From NCBI GenBank assembly GCA_046635845.1, contig JAQQXN010000001.1: a DNA stretch of 64,000 bases; one strand, 5' to 3'. The notes under the pieces were generated by a model, which did not search any database, was not told where the DNA came from, and was given only the letters and a program-made list of their open reading frames with translations. Position 1 is the first letter of the stretch; each line of letters opens with the position of its first letter. This document shows positions 8,576 through 18,496 of the stretch, in pieces. The stretch is from UBA168 sp011055275. Lineage in GTDB: Archaea; Thermoproteota; Thermoprotei_A; Marsarchaeales; UBA168. The translations under genes and the position numbers were made by a program.

Positions 8576-9682
8576 ATGTCATACTTAACTCTTGATGAAA
8601 AAATGGAAGCTCTGATAGATGCAATTGAAAATTCGAGGGAATTTGACTTAAATGCCATTGGGCAGGTCAGTGGTCTGGGGGATGAGGCTCCGCTTCTCTA
8701 CAGGAACTACGTGGCCGGCAAGTCCCTCATCGCGCAGGCCTCGATCAACTACTTCAGACTTGGCCTTCAGAACGCGCTCATCGTGGTTCGCGCCGAGCAC
8801 TCCCTCATGGGTCCCCTTCGCAAGGCCTTCGAGATGCTTCTGAGCACTCCTGGCTTCTACATGCACGGCTTTGGGGTCCCTCTGGGCCAGAACCTCTTCA
8901 TAACCAGGCACATAATTCCCGAGGGAATTTACGGCGGATATGTGGCGATCTTCGATGAGCTGGTGAGCAGGGGGATCGTTAAGGGCTACGACGTAAGCAA
9001 GGCTTCGTCTCCCGTGGAGACTTACAGCCTTGATCCCACGGTTTTCGACTACGCGACGGGAAACTGGAAGACCGGCACTTACTCCTTAAAGGTGAAAAGG
9101 AAGCCAAGAAAGATAAGCAAGAATGCGGTTCCCTTCGACGAAGTCGACCTGAAGATGGTGAGCATGCTCAGGAAGTCCGCTGCGACAACCCCTCAGGCCA
9201 TGGCAAACGCAACGGGTCTCTCCTTAGACGAGGTGCTGTTTCACCTGAGGGAGCACGTACTTGGAGGAGGTGATCCAGAGAAGAGCATGGTATCTAAGTA
9301 CCACGTTCAATTCATGGAGCCAGGCCTCTTTGCCCCAAGTACTATGATGCTTAACGTCTTCGCGCGGGCCGATGATGATGATCAGCTAGTCAACGAGCTG
9401 GTCTCGATTCCCTACCTCTTCTTCGTGGCTAAGGGCGAAACCGTTCACGCCGTTCTTTACGGCCCCCTTCAGGGGCTTTACGCCATATGGCATGAGATAG
9501 AAGCCATTGGGGAAGGGCTGGGAGTGAAGGATCTCACGGCTTACGTCTCGCCGTGGTACGACTTCAACGTTCTTGGGTCGCTCAAGTCGCCGGTGAGCCT
9601 CGACAGGGACTTCAGGAACGGGAATTGGGTCTTCGAGCCAGACTTGGTCGTCGATTTCATTACTAGCAGCGTAAGGGGGTAA
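8576..9682 (+). CDS. Archaeal transcriptional regulator with a C-terminal Lrp/AsnC-like half
   Basis: About 368 residues from ATG at 8576; a TATA-like CCTTATGAA lies about 27 nt upstream, which favours this start over 8549. The C-terminal half has FDEVDLKMVSMLRKSAATTPQAMANATGLSLDEVLFHL, an Lrp-type helix-turn-helix, followed by a ligand-domain-like region. The N-terminal half may repeat the plan in a diverged form (LDEKMEALIDAIE...). No effector can be predicted. It is transcribed alone. Confidence 0.65.
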   Translation: MSYLTLDEKMEALIDAIENSREFDLNAIGQVSGLGDEAPLLYRNYVAGKSLIAQASINYFRLGLQNALIVVRAEHSLMGPLRKAFEMLLSTPGFYMHGFGVPLGQNLFITRHIIPEGIYGGYVAIFDELVSRGIVKGYDVSKASSPVETYSLDPTVFDYATGNWKTGTYSLKVKRKPRKISKNAVPFDEVDLKMVSMLRKSAATTPQAMANATGLSLDEVLFHLREHVLGGGDPEKSMVSKYHVQFMEPGLFAPSTMMLNVFARADDDDQLVNELVSIPYLFFVAKGETVHAVLYGPLQGLYAIWHEIEAIGEGLGVKDLTAYVSPWYDFNVLGSLKSPVSLDRDFRNGNWVFEPDLVVDFITSSVRG

Positions 9683-9959
9683 TGAAGGAGTGGCCTGTGC
9701 CGTGGGCACCCCAAGGCCTGGGGACTCGCGCAGAGAGGACGGGAGCGCCGCGCTGGAAAGCTCGGCCTCGAGCGTGTTGGTTTCTCGCTTGCGCGGTCCT
9801 GAAAGCGGAAACGGCTCGCGCAAAGCGTCGCCGGGGGAGCCCAAAGGTCGTGCCTTTGCTCGTTGAGGGGTATAAAGCTAGAGGAGCGAGCCAAACTCGC
9901 TTCCCCATGAAGCGGCTCCTCCGAAACGCTTTTAGCTCGTAAATTGGACGTTTCGTCCC
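9683..9959. other. GC-rich intergenic region
   Basis: No gene supported. Open frames on both strands are shadows of high GC. A TATA-like AGCTCGTAAATT precedes the DUF998 gene. No RNA gene was recognised. Confidence 0.4.
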
Positions 9960-10649
9960 ATGAGCTTTGCACGCGCACTGCTTAGGCTTTCTGGAGCCGC
10001 GACCGTGCTTCTGCCATGGTTATCCATCGCGTCTTCCATGGCCGTTAACCGCTGGTTCAACCCCTTGGAGGGGGCCTTCAGCGACCTCGGATCCGCCACC
10101 GTCATCGATCCCTGGATCTTCAATTACGGCCTCGTGATTTCGGCGCTCTTCGTGGCCGCTTTTTCGCTTGCGCTCATGCGCATGAGCAGGAATAGGCTGG
10201 AGACCGCTGGGGGCGCCTTTTTGCTCGTGGCGGCGCTCTTCCTCGCCATGATAGGAATTTTCCACGAGGGGACATATCCTCACGACTTCGTGTCATATTG
10301 GTTCTTCGTGCAGGCGGATCTGGCTGTTGGAGCAATCGGCGCGGGAAGGGTCCTCGCGCGTGAGAGGGGAAAGGGATCTTTTCTGATTGCGTGGAGCTTC
10401 GCTTGGCCGCTCGTCGCTACTTTAGTGACTTGGCCCTCAACCGCAACGCTTGAGGCCTTTGGCATTGCCTCGCTCGATGTAGCGGTCTTGGTATTAATTC
10501 TAAGCCGAAAGAACGAGTTCACTGTTGAGTATAATTGGTTTAGCCGCTTAGGTAAGAATTGTGAAGCGCGAGGAAGCGCGCTCACGCTTGTCGTTATGTG
10601 GAAGCAAGGATCGATCGACCATTGCTCATCGCTCCTTGGTTTGCCCTGA
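9960..10649 (+). CDS. DUF998-family membrane protein
   Basis: Six hydrophobic segments in about 180 residues; NPLEGAFSDLGSA in the first loop and FHEGTYPHDFVSYWFF match the archaeal DUF998 plan (an N-P-...-S-D-L-G loop and a conserved His in the middle). Function unknown in the family. The last membrane helix ends at LILS, where the frame meets CGA (10506-10508), and a polar, unrelated 47-residue tail follows; the natural C-terminus is probably there. Confidence 0.75.
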   Translation: MSFARALLRLSGAATVLLPWLSIASSMAVNRWFNPLEGAFSDLGSATVIDPWIFNYGLVISALFVAAFSLALMRMSRNRLETAGGAFLLVAALFLAMIGIFHEGTYPHDFVSYWFFVQADLAVGAIGAGRVLARERGKGSFLIAWSFAWPLVATLVTWPSTATLEAFGIASLDVAVLVLILSRKNEFTVEYNWFSRLGKNCEARGSALTLVVMWKQGSIDHCSSLLGLP

Positions 10650-10681
10650 CGGATAGATTTATATTCGGAAATAGCTTGAAG

Positions 10682-11620
10682 GTGGTCTTCGCGACGGGCC
10701 CGAGCAAGCTCTACGAATATTCCTGGTTCGCTTACCTGCTTCTAGCCTTCAATGTTTTGGGGCTTGGTATATGGCCGGCCAGTTATGTTGGACCTCAGCA
10801 GTGGCTCGTCTGACCTGCTGAGCTACATGATCCTGATGTTTGCCATAGGTACTTGCGCCTCGTTAACGGCGCTTGCCCTCACCGGAGACCTGTTCAAAAT
10901 GAGGGATTTTCTCGTTGACAGGAGAATTGTCATCTATCGGGTAGCAGGTCTTCTTATTACGGCGTCGCCTCCCTTCTGATGACGTACGGGACCTTGATGC
11001 TCAGCCCAGATGTCTCGATACTTGTCAACAGTAGCTGGGTTCTTCTTATGGTCCCTTTCATACCCATTATATTAAGGGAAAGGGTTAAGGGAGCTCAGGT
11101 CTTGAGCCTTGTGGTGGGTTTTTTCGCGCTCTACTTGGCCTTGACAGGGGGTACCGTCGTTCACGTGGATTACGGCGAGCTTCCATACATGCTTGTGGTT
11201 CTTTGTGGGGCCCTATCGACAGCCGTTTCAAGCCTGATGATAAAGGCCGCATCGATCAAGCTCTCTGTGCAGCTCTTCCTCTTCAACTTTGTGAGCCTCC
11301 TCTTCTTTGTAATCGCCCTTATTCCCTTGAAGCTATTGTTAAGGCTTGGCCTTTCCCTGAGGCCTTCCTTTGCGCTTATTTTGTCATCTGCTTTTGTGGG
11401 CATTGTCACTTACTTCTTAGGGGCCTACGCTTACTTCTACGCCCTAAACAAGCTTAGGGTAACGGTCGTTGGGAGCTCCTTGCTTTCCGTGCCCTTTATC
11501 ACCTTTGCTTTCTCGTACCTGATCCTTGGGGAAAAGCTGAAGCCCTACTTCATCGCAACGGCCCTTATACTGGTCGCAGCAATCGGATTGCAATCCCTCA
11601 GCTCGAGGGGGGTTGGCTGA
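10682..11620 (+). pseudogene. DMT (EamA) permease broken by frameshifts
   Basis: GTG at 10682, 27 nt after the TATA box TTTATATT, starts a frame that gives the first membrane helix (YSWFAYLLLAFNVLGLGIW) and stops at 10813. A second frame carries DLLSYMILMFAIGTCASL to about 10955, and a third, beginning at YYGVASLLMTYGTLML, covers the remaining helices to 11620 with the EamA-typical VNSSWVLL and LSVPFITFAFSYLILGE. Together these make one 10-helix drug/metabolite transporter interrupted by at least two frameshifts. It is a pseudogene unless the sequence is wrong. Confidence 0.75.
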
Positions 11621-11939
11621 GGTGAAGATAAGCGGGCTCAGTCGCGTCAAGGTCTTCAACGCGAGAAGCGCGCTTGTGGACAGGGGATACGGGAGCTCGT
11701 ACAGGCACGTGAACGGAAAGAGCTCATCTCTTCTCCTGATCTCGGAAGAGGCCGTAAATGAAAGCAGGGACAGATGCATTATATTTGACCTAAATCACGC
11801 TCCTAAATGGATCGAGAAGGAGCTCCTCGAGCGTGTGCTTGCAGAAGTAAGGCTAAGGGAAGGTGAGATAGCGGTTTTCTGCATAGGAGATTTGAAGTGC
11901 ATCGAGGAGACGCTGAGGAAAGCGATCACGTGTAGCTAG
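11613..11939 (+). CDS. Conserved hypothetical protein, about 105 aa
   Basis: Starts at TTG 11613 or GTG 11622, overlapping the end of the DMT permease frame, so the two were probably one operon. Small alpha/beta-looking protein (RCIIFDLNHAPKWI; EIAVFCIGDLKCIEETLRKAI). I do not recognise it. A decayed second copy of its C-terminus is present at 22479-22547, so it belongs to a family in this genome. Confidence 0.6.
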   Translation: MAEVKISGLSRVKVFNARSALVDRGYGSSYRHVNGKSSSLLLISEEAVNESRDRCIIFDLNHAPKWIEKELLERVLAEVRLREGEIAVFCIGDLKCIEETLRKAITCS

Positions 11940-12134
11940 GTTGTTAGGTTTCAATCGTCTTGTTCTGCGGTGGACTATTACCCTGCACGGTTTAGGTTTG
12001 CCTTTTAGCTCGGTGCTGATATCGCCCAAAGCCTTAGCTAAGTGCGCTATGACGTGCTTAAAACGAAAATAACGGGCACCAAAGACATCTAGATTGGAAG
12101 TAGAAGTAAGCCCGATGAGAATCGCTAAGGGACG

Positions 12135-12210
12135 CGAACTTTCAAAGGGCTTAAGGTTTCCAAAGTTGATGCTGATCTTAAAGGAATCAACTGTCTAGCT
12201 GAGTTTTGTC
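12135..12210 (+). pseudogene. TnpB C-terminal remnant
   Basis: The frame TFKGLKVSKVDADLKGIN resembles the last RuvC motif of TnpB/IS605 OrfB, where D-A-D-x-N-G is typical. Stops lie close upstream and nothing else of the protein survives. It sits between the hypothetical gene and the glycoside hydrolase. Confidence 0.4.
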
Positions 12211-12220
12211 GTTAAAACCG

Positions 12221-14457
12221 TTACGCGTTAGCTTCAGAGGCGTTTCCCTCTTCGGTCCATCCATCTATTTTGCTGGCAAGTTGTCTGATGAAGCGCTTGG
12301 CCAACGCCTGCCAGCGGGAAGGGTCGCCAGATATGCGCGTGACGTTCAGAGAGGGATAAAATGTGCCGCCGCTTCCCTCCATTATTACCCTGACCTCCTG
12401 CTCGTTCTCTAGCTCATATGGAGGAAACCTCAACTTTGCCTTGAGGGAAAGCTCTCTTTCGTCAATCATGGGTTCTTCGCGAACGCTGAACTGGCGCCTG
12501 AACTCATTGCCCGTTAAAAAGCTGCACTTCAAGTAATTTAGGAACTCTAATCCCTTATCGCGCGTTAACACCAGCTCGAGCTTTGCCGACAACATTCCTC
12601 CCTCTGCCTTGAGCTTGAGTTCTTCCCTCTTGCGCTTGCGGCGGAAAGTAGAGCGAAAGGAAACAGCAGCTATAGCCGCAGCTGAAGCGAGCAACGCCAT
12701 TGCCATCAAAAATGGCCAAAGCTGTGCGGTTGCCCTCCGTTTTACGACGCCAACCGAAAAGTGTGCGCGGTAAGCTCCCGTCACGGTCCCTCCGGTCAAT
12801 AGGTATCCGCTTACCGAGTAAGAGCCATTGATAAGAGGGGGCAGGGTTAGGGTTAAGCTGAAGTTTCCCCTTGAGATGGTTTCCGCTTTAACTCCTATCT
12901 CGTAGGAAATGAGGCCGGTCGAGAATGATTCCGAGCTTACTATGGCTATTATGCGGCCGGGCTCGGAGCTGTAGCCCGTTAAGCGAACCTCGGAGGCGTT
13001 TACGGTAGAGTTGTAAACCGAACCTGCGTAGCGCAGCGTCAAGGAGGAGTTCAAGTGGGTTGGGAATATCCCCAGGAACATGGTGCCGCTTAGGTCATGG
13101 AAGTTTACCACAAAAGAGGAGGAGGGCATGAGCTCTCCCGTGTTAAAGTTGAGCACGTTGTAGTTCAGGGAGGGCGAATAGCCCAAGGCTGAAAGGTTAA
13201 TTGAAGCGGTCTGTGATCCTAGAGGAACTGACTCATCGTTTAAAACGGCGTAAGAGTCAACCCCATCCTTAACAACGTAAACGTTTGCGAAGATTGGCAA
13301 GACGCTTGCGCTATTGTTTAGGTAAGCGCCGTTTATGAGCGAGTAAATGTGAATCGCCATGGAGTTTACGAAGAAGTTTGGCCAAGTAATCCATGCCCAA
13401 TAATCCTCTCCCCTCAGGTAGGGATAAGCAAGGGCTAGGTGTGATAGATAGTAAGCGTAATATGCCCTATTACCAAGACCGAATGATGGCGTCCACTCCA
13501 TCATGAGGCCTGCGCCGTATTGTTTGACTAAACCGGAGAACATCTGAGCGAGCTCTAGTTGGTCAGCGTCGTCGAGTATTATGGTAACGTTGTACTTTTT
13601 GGCGAGCGATAAGTAGATGTAAGGAAATTGAAGCGCGTAGGCGTCCTCAGGGCTGCCACCGTAGTACAAGAATAGCTCCTTGTTTGTTATGTTCCTCACC
13701 ATTGAGTATATCTCAGAGTATGTGGCGAACATGCTCCATATCCTGAACTGTTGGTAATCGGGACCAGGAGCGCTTATCTGGGAAAAAGATAAATAGTGCG
13801 TTTTCCAAGCCTCGTTCAAAGCTGTTATGTTTTTATAGACGGACGGCAAATAGACGGATAAGTACTCCTTTACGTCTGATCTAGAGTAGCCCATGGGCAG
13901 ACCGTTTGCAGGGGGTCCCCAGCCGTCATCGCAGTAACCGTAGTTTATAAGGTAGCCCCTCACGTTTGGGTAAGAGTTATACCTCTCGATCACGGCCTTT
14001 AAGTAAAGCAAAAAGTAGAAGCGGTCTGTCGCGTTCCACCACGACAAGTAGGGCGGGGAGTCCGTTTGACCATTCGGATTAACTTCAAGCTCTCCGTTCT
14101 TTAAGAGAAAGGCGGGAATGGGGCCATCGTCGCCGTATATGAGCAAGAATATCACTCCTAAGTTGAGGCGCTCGGTATACCTCACGTATTGATCAAGCAC
14201 TGTGAAGTTAAACTCGTTTGGGCCCACCTCAACATCAGCCCATGGCACATCTATCTCAACGGTGTTATAACCATAGGCCTTTATTTCCTGAAAATACTGA
14301 AATGGATAGGGCGCTTCACGAGAAATGATGTCCACGGACCAAATCATGCCTTGTTGGTTTTTCTCGGTTTGGGCGGGGATGCAAGTGAAAACTGAGCTTG
14401 AATTGAAGGGCTTAGGAGTATTAACAACATCAGCACGATCGATAAGCGCTTAACCAT
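12221..14457 (-). CDS. Secreted, membrane-anchored glycoside hydrolase (GH35/GH42-like), signal peptide in the -1 frame
   Basis: The long frame starts at ATG 14347 (708 aa) with IWSVDIISREAPYPFQYFQEIKAYGYN and VEIDVPW, the N-terminal barrel of beta-galactosidase-like enzymes. Many N-x-S/T sites, one membrane helix near residues 540-562 and a cytoplasmic tail indicate an extracellular anchored protein, yet this frame has no signal peptide. One lies just upstream in the other frame: ATG 14457, MVKRLSIVLMLLILLSPSIQ..., stopping at 14344. The frames join by a -1 slip at a run of five A. A TATA box precedes 14457. The expected catalytic Asn-Glu is not obvious (INYGYCDDGW stands there); MMEWTPS could supply the other Glu. 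Substrate unknown. Confidence 0.7.
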
Positions 14458-14520
14458 AAAAAAGCGGGGCGATGGAATATATTTTTTTACCAATCGCGAC
14501 GTGGAGCTAGTTATGCCAAC

Positions 14521-14724
14521 ATGGAAGAGGACCTGCTATCTTTGGATGGCTACATCAGAGTGCAAGAAAAGGTTATAAGCTTTCCATTCACGGGTTTTGT
14601 GATAGCGCTTCCTTCTCTGGGCCTTTTACACGCCTTTGGATTATTTTGCTCGGGCTTCCTTTTAGCGCGTTTAATGCGAATTCGCTGTCCAGGCGGTCAG
14701 GCTTTGCTCGGAATAGTGGTGTAA
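14521..14724 (+). CDS. Possible small membrane protein
   Basis: 67 residues with two hydrophobic stretches (FTGFVIALPSLGLLHAF and FGLFCSGFLLARL). An AT-rich TATA-like block (AATATATTTTTTT) lies about 40 nt upstream, but it also serves the divergent hydrolase gene. No family recognised; it may be noncoding. Confidence 0.2.
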   Translation: MEEDLLSLDGYIRVQEKVISFPFTGFVIALPSLGLLHAFGLFCSGFLLARLMRIRCPGGQALLGIVV

Positions 14725-14737
14725 CGGAGTTTTGAGT

Positions 14738-14820
14738 TTGGTCAATTAACCGACCAAATTGTGCGAATTTTGGTCGCTGAGAGACAAGTTTTTAAGCTAT
14801 TTGGTCAATTAACTGACCAA
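14738..14820 (+). promoter_or_regulatory. Two palindromic operator-like sites before the ATPase gene
   Basis: TTGGTCAATTAACTGACCAA at 14801-14820 is a 7-bp perfect inverted repeat with a 6-bp spacer, ending one base before the ATG at 14822. A near-copy with one mismatch lies at 14738-14757, exactly 63 bp upstream, and a poorer one near 14769-14787. The arrangement flanks the presumed TATA box (TTTTTAAGC at 14789-14797), as expected for a repressor that blocks this promoter. Confidence 0.7.
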
Positions 14821-14821
14821 A

Positions 14822-16132
14822 ATGTCGCTTGTCTCGCAGATGGCCTTTCAAAATCCATGGTGGGCAGATCCAAGCGCCATCGAAAAGGACGAAAAAGTCG
14901 CCACGGCCACGACATCGAAGCCCACGATCATTCCGCGTTTGCCCGAATCCAGCTCCTTGATCATGGGACCTAGGCAATCAGGTAAAACTACGGCTATGAA
15001 GCTAGCCATCAGGGAGCTCTTGAGATCCGGTGCGGATCCCGCTTCTGTTCTTTACTTTTCTTGCGATTCGCTCAGGGACAAGGATGACCTGATAAGGCTC
15101 ATGGACGAGTACCGGAGGTTTCACGCGGGTTCTTCTTACGTTTTCTTGGATGAGATAACGTTTGTAAGGGATTGGAACGTCGGCCTGCTGCACCTGTTTA
15201 ACGCTGGATATCTTCGCGATTCGCGGGTGTACGTTACTGGTTCCTCTTCGGTCTCGCTTTACAAGGAGGCTCTGCCAGGTAGGCCGATCAAAAAGGCCGT
15301 GCTTTACCCCCTGAACTTCAGGGTATTTTTTGATGCATTTTACAGGAGGCTTGAAGTGCCATCGCTGGACGTAGGAAACGTCAAGGGTTTCGCGGAGGTG
15401 GCCGTCAAGCTGATTCCCCACCTAAATGAGCTCAACTCAGCCCTCTCGCGTTACCTCATTACTGGTGGCTTCTTGGCGTCCGCTTATAGAGAGGGAGATC
15501 CGTTGACGAGCGTGTACGAAACGTATAAGGACGCGATGCTCAGCGACCTCGCAAAACTGGGCAGGGAGGAAAGGTACTTCAAGGAGATCATGCGCGCGGT
15601 CATAGAGAAATACGCGTCAAGGGTTAGCGAGAACTCCATTGCCAAGGAAACCTCAGCCGGGTCGCACAACACGGTTGCGTCTTACTTGGACTTGAGCGAG
15701 AAGCTCTTCCTGACTAGGGTCGTATACAGGGTCGAGTGGGGAACTGGGTACAAGCCGCTCTTCAGGTCAAACAAGAAGGTCTACTTCACTGACCCGCTCT
15801 TGTACCGGGTCATGAAGCTCTACGCGCTCGGCGATGGAAGGCTTGCCGACGAGGAGCTGGCGAAGCTGCTCGAAGGAGTGATAGGGGAGCACGTGATGCG
15901 CAGGTACAGGGCGGGCTACGCGATTGCAAAGAGCGGAAAGGAGGTTGATTTCGCTTTGGGCGATGTCGCCGTTGAGGTGAAAGGCAGGAGCGCTAGTCTC
16001 AGAGACCTGAACTGGGAAAAGGGCTACGTGCTCTCCCACGATGAGTTTGACGTAACCGAAAATAAGGCCATGGTGCCTGCCTCGATATTCCTTTACCTCA
16101 TCTCGGAGGACAGGCTCTTTTATGACTTTTGA
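14822..16132 (+). CDS. AAA ATPase with C-terminal DUF4143-like domain
   Basis: 436 residues. Walker A GPRQSGKTTAM at about residue 50, Walker B SSYVFLDEITFVRDW near residue 110, sensor VYVTGSSS, then LYPLNFRVFFDAF, which is diagnostic of the AAA_14/DUF4143 family. The C-terminus carries EVDFALGDVAVEVKG, a PD-(D/E)XK-like core. Members are widespread single-gene ATPases in archaea with no firm function. Expression is probably controlled by the palindromes overlapping its start. Confidence 0.85.
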   Translation: MSLVSQMAFQNPWWADPSAIEKDEKVATATTSKPTIIPRLPESSSLIMGPRQSGKTTAMKLAIRELLRSGADPASVLYFSCDSLRDKDDLIRLMDEYRRFHAGSSYVFLDEITFVRDWNVGLLHLFNAGYLRDSRVYVTGSSSVSLYKEALPGRPIKKAVLYPLNFRVFFDAFYRRLEVPSLDVGNVKGFAEVAVKLIPHLNELNSALSRYLITGGFLASAYREGDPLTSVYETYKDAMLSDLAKLGREERYFKEIMRAVIEKYASRVSENSIAKETSAGSHNTVASYLDLSEKLFLTRVVYRVEWGTGYKPLFRSNKKVYFTDPLLYRVMKLYALGDGRLADEELAKLLEGVIGEHVMRRYRAGYAIAKSGKEVDFALGDVAVEVKGRSASLRDLNWEKGYVLSHDEFDVTENKAMVPASIFLYLISEDRLFYDF

Positions 16133-16189
16133 CAAAAATTACAGTGATATGGCTTCTTTGGCAGCAACGACAAGGTCGATCACGTGAGG

Positions 16190-16531
16190 TGATGACGCCG
16201 ATCTCCATACCTTGAAAACCCTGAGGATGGAACTTGCCCAGTCAAAGCCGAGTAGCTTGGAAGCAGCCCAATCGATAATACACAGCTCTAGGGTTCCTCC
16301 TTCTCGACGAGCTGACGGTGGGCCTTGATCCCGCTTCCGTGAAGACCGTGCGGAAAGCATCAGGAAGTTTTACTATGAGGACGGCACGACTATATTCATC
16401 ACTGCCAACTACATGGATGGGGCTGACCACGTCTGCGAAAGGGTCGCCATAATGCGCTCGGGAAGCATAGCGGTCATTAGTAAGAAGGGTCAAACGAGTA
16501 AAACTGAATCCGGCGAAAAGTGGGCCGTTTA
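16190..16531 (+). pseudogene. Remnant of an ABC transporter ATP-binding subunit
   Basis: Scattered frames give the second half of an ABC ATPase: a degraded signature region near 16250, ELTVGLDPAS (Walker B/D-loop) near 16310, then FYYEDGTTIFITANYMDGAD and HVCERVAIMRSGSIAVI to a stop at 16531. Walker A is missing and several frameshifts are present. The permease partner is absent here, although a fragment of an ABC-2-like permease may be fused to the DUF3800 gene at 26943. Confidence 0.65.
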
Positions 16532-16752
16532 GGGCTTCTCGCAGGGAATTCGGCTAGGATACCAGGAGGAAGCCTGAAACGCTCATCGAGGAGGCCGCGC
16601 TGGGCGTCAGCTTACGACGCAATAACCCGCTATTCAAATACAAATAACGGCGCAAAAGTGCATCCAGAATAGAAAACAAAGGATAAGCGTGTGGGAATCA
16701 TTAGCCCACGCGTCCCGTAAAAGCTTAAATCTCGTAAATCAGGCATTTCACC

Positions 16753-17154
16753 TTGAGCAGCAGGTACAGGTGGTGGCCAGTGGCCTTCGCGTTGTTTCCG
16801 GTCGGGGGGCTTGCTCTCTTTCTGTCAGCTCAACTGGCCTCAAGCATTAGGTGGCCAACAGTGCTCCCATCGCCTCTTTTCTTCCCAGCGATGCTCAGCT
16901 TTGTGGTAACGATCCTTCTGTCCCTTGGAGGGATCATCAGCATTTCTCTGAGCGTTTTTCTGATCATACCCCGCGGCGCTGACACCGACTTAAAGGTAGG
17001 CGCCATGGCATTAACCTCGGGATTGGCCATGTTGGCCTCGGGCCTGCTTCTTTTCCGCACCAGCTCTTTCGGACCCCTATGGTCTGGATACTTCGCTTTA
17101 GGATTGATCTTCATCGCGTCTGCTATATCACGGCTCAAGCGCTGGTCTGATTAG
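16753..17154 (+). CDS. Small four-helix membrane protein
   Basis: 133 residues from TTG at 16753, about 27 nt after a TATA-like GCTTAAATC. Four hydrophobic segments cover almost the whole protein; a short positively charged C-terminus (SRLKRW) ends it. No family or function recognised. Confidence 0.55.
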   Translation: MSSRYRWWPVAFALFPVGGLALFLSAQLASSIRWPTVLPSPLFFPAMLSFVVTILLSLGGIISISLSVFLIIPRGADTDLKVGAMALTSGLAMLASGLLLFRTSSFGPLWSGYFALGLIFIASAISRLKRWSD

Positions 17155-17266
17155 AAGCCTTGTTAGCAGAGGTGGCCGTAAAGTTTGACGCGAGTTTATT
17201 TCTAACCTTAACTGGGCGCTCTGCTTGCAAGAACGTATCGTTGGTCGAAGCTTAAGGGTTGGGGCC

Positions 17267-18496
17267 TTACCTGATCCTCCTATAAAGCAGCAGGAATATC
17301 ATGAGGAAAGTCAGCGCCGTTGACAGCGCCGTCCAGGCCGCGACGCCGAACAGGTTATGAGTATATACTATCGACGCAACGCTCTCGACGAGCAACCCCG
17401 TGTCCAGCGAGCCGAATAGGACGGTTAGCCAGAAGCTCAGCACGTTGGAGTTCCTGGCGTAGTTGGTGGTGATGTCGAAGGTGACTGCGTCCAACCGGTC
17501 GATCACGGAGTCGTAAAGGTCGTTGATCCCTAGCGCGTTTTCGCCAAAGTCCATCAATGGGGCGCTGAACTGAGTTGCCTTCTCTATTATCCCATAATAT
17601 TCCTCGAGACCATCCAGTATTTCTTGCTTAAGGCCTATGAGGCCGTTTATGGAGAGCGAACCCCTCACAAGCCTTTCGTAGTACTTTCTGAGGATCTCCC
17701 TTTCAAGAAGCAGTATCTCCAGCACTATGAAAAAGGGCAACGTGCACCTTGACTGTAGGTCTGCGTAGTTGAAGTTCGCGGAACGGTTAGCGCTCATGAA
17801 CATTATGCTTAGGGCCGCTGAATTCGACATGAATGAGGCCCCTCCCTCCCTTATGCAGAAATTTCTGTTGATCTCGCCCTCCACGAAGGAGCGCTTGAAT
17901 GGCACAGGAGATGGATCTAAGTAAAGCAGCTTTACCAGCTCTGACTTGTGGTTCTCTATGAAATCGTCTACGTCCGCGTTTTGACCAGATATGCCGATCA
18001 GCGTGAAGAGAGGGGACTCCTCGCCCAGATAAGGTAAAAAGCGATAAATCTCTTTTACGATGCTAATCTCAGAATCGGGCTTCAGTAGGTCAAGAAACTT
18101 TTGGGAATTGAACTCCTGCTCTGGCAGCTCTACCCATACCTCGATCAGCTCTGCTCCTCCTTTATGAGTTACAAGATAGGCCTCTGCAGAGGTCGCCTCA
18201 GCTTTACCAGAGCTCCCCATGCTAAAGCTGGACAGGGGTTTCCTCGTAAGCCTGTTTGACCTCACGAAGGCCTCTCCAAGTACGTGAAGCTCAGCGTTGT
18301 TAAGTTCATTTATCCTCTGTTGATCGACTTGGCCTGCGGGTTCACTTTCCGCTTTGCGGTGATCGAAGCCCTTGGGAGGGGAGAAAACGAAGGTGAACAA
18401 AGGTCTAACCCGTAGCGCACCAGCATTCCCTTCGTTCAAGCAAATCACCAGGCCGGGGCGTTGAAAGGCGCTTCCACATATGGTGCTAAATGACAT
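17267..18496 (-). CDS. Hypothetical membrane protein with two C-terminal helices (CorA-like layout)
   Basis: 409 residues. The N-terminal 250 are soluble; then a long helical stretch (LEILLLEREILRKYYERL ... AVTFDITTNYARNSN) leads into two closing membrane helices. This soluble-coil-2TM layout recalls CorA/DUF155-type proteins, but the GxN ion motif of CorA is not present. Function unknown. It is flanked by long noncoding stretches and transcribed alone. Confidence 0.55.
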   Translation of the reverse strand: MSFSTICGSAFQRPGLVICLNEGNAGALRVRPLFTFVFSPPKGFDHRKAESEPAGQVDQQRINELNNAELHVLGEAFVRSNRLTRKPLSSFSMGSSGKAEATSAEAYLVTHKGGAELIEVWVELPEQEFNSQKFLDLLKPDSEISIVKEIYRFLPYLGEESPLFTLIGISGQNADVDDFIENHKSELVKLLYLDPSPVPFKRSFVEGEINRNFCIREGGASFMSNSAALSIMFMSANRSANFNYADLQSRCTLPFFIVLEILLLEREILRKYYERLVRGSLSINGLIGLKQEILDGLEEYYGIIEKATQFSAPLMDFGENALGINDLYDSVIDRLDAVTFDITTNYARNSNVLSFWLTVLFGSLDTGLLVESVASIVYTHNLFGVAAWTALSTALTFLMIFLLLYRRIR

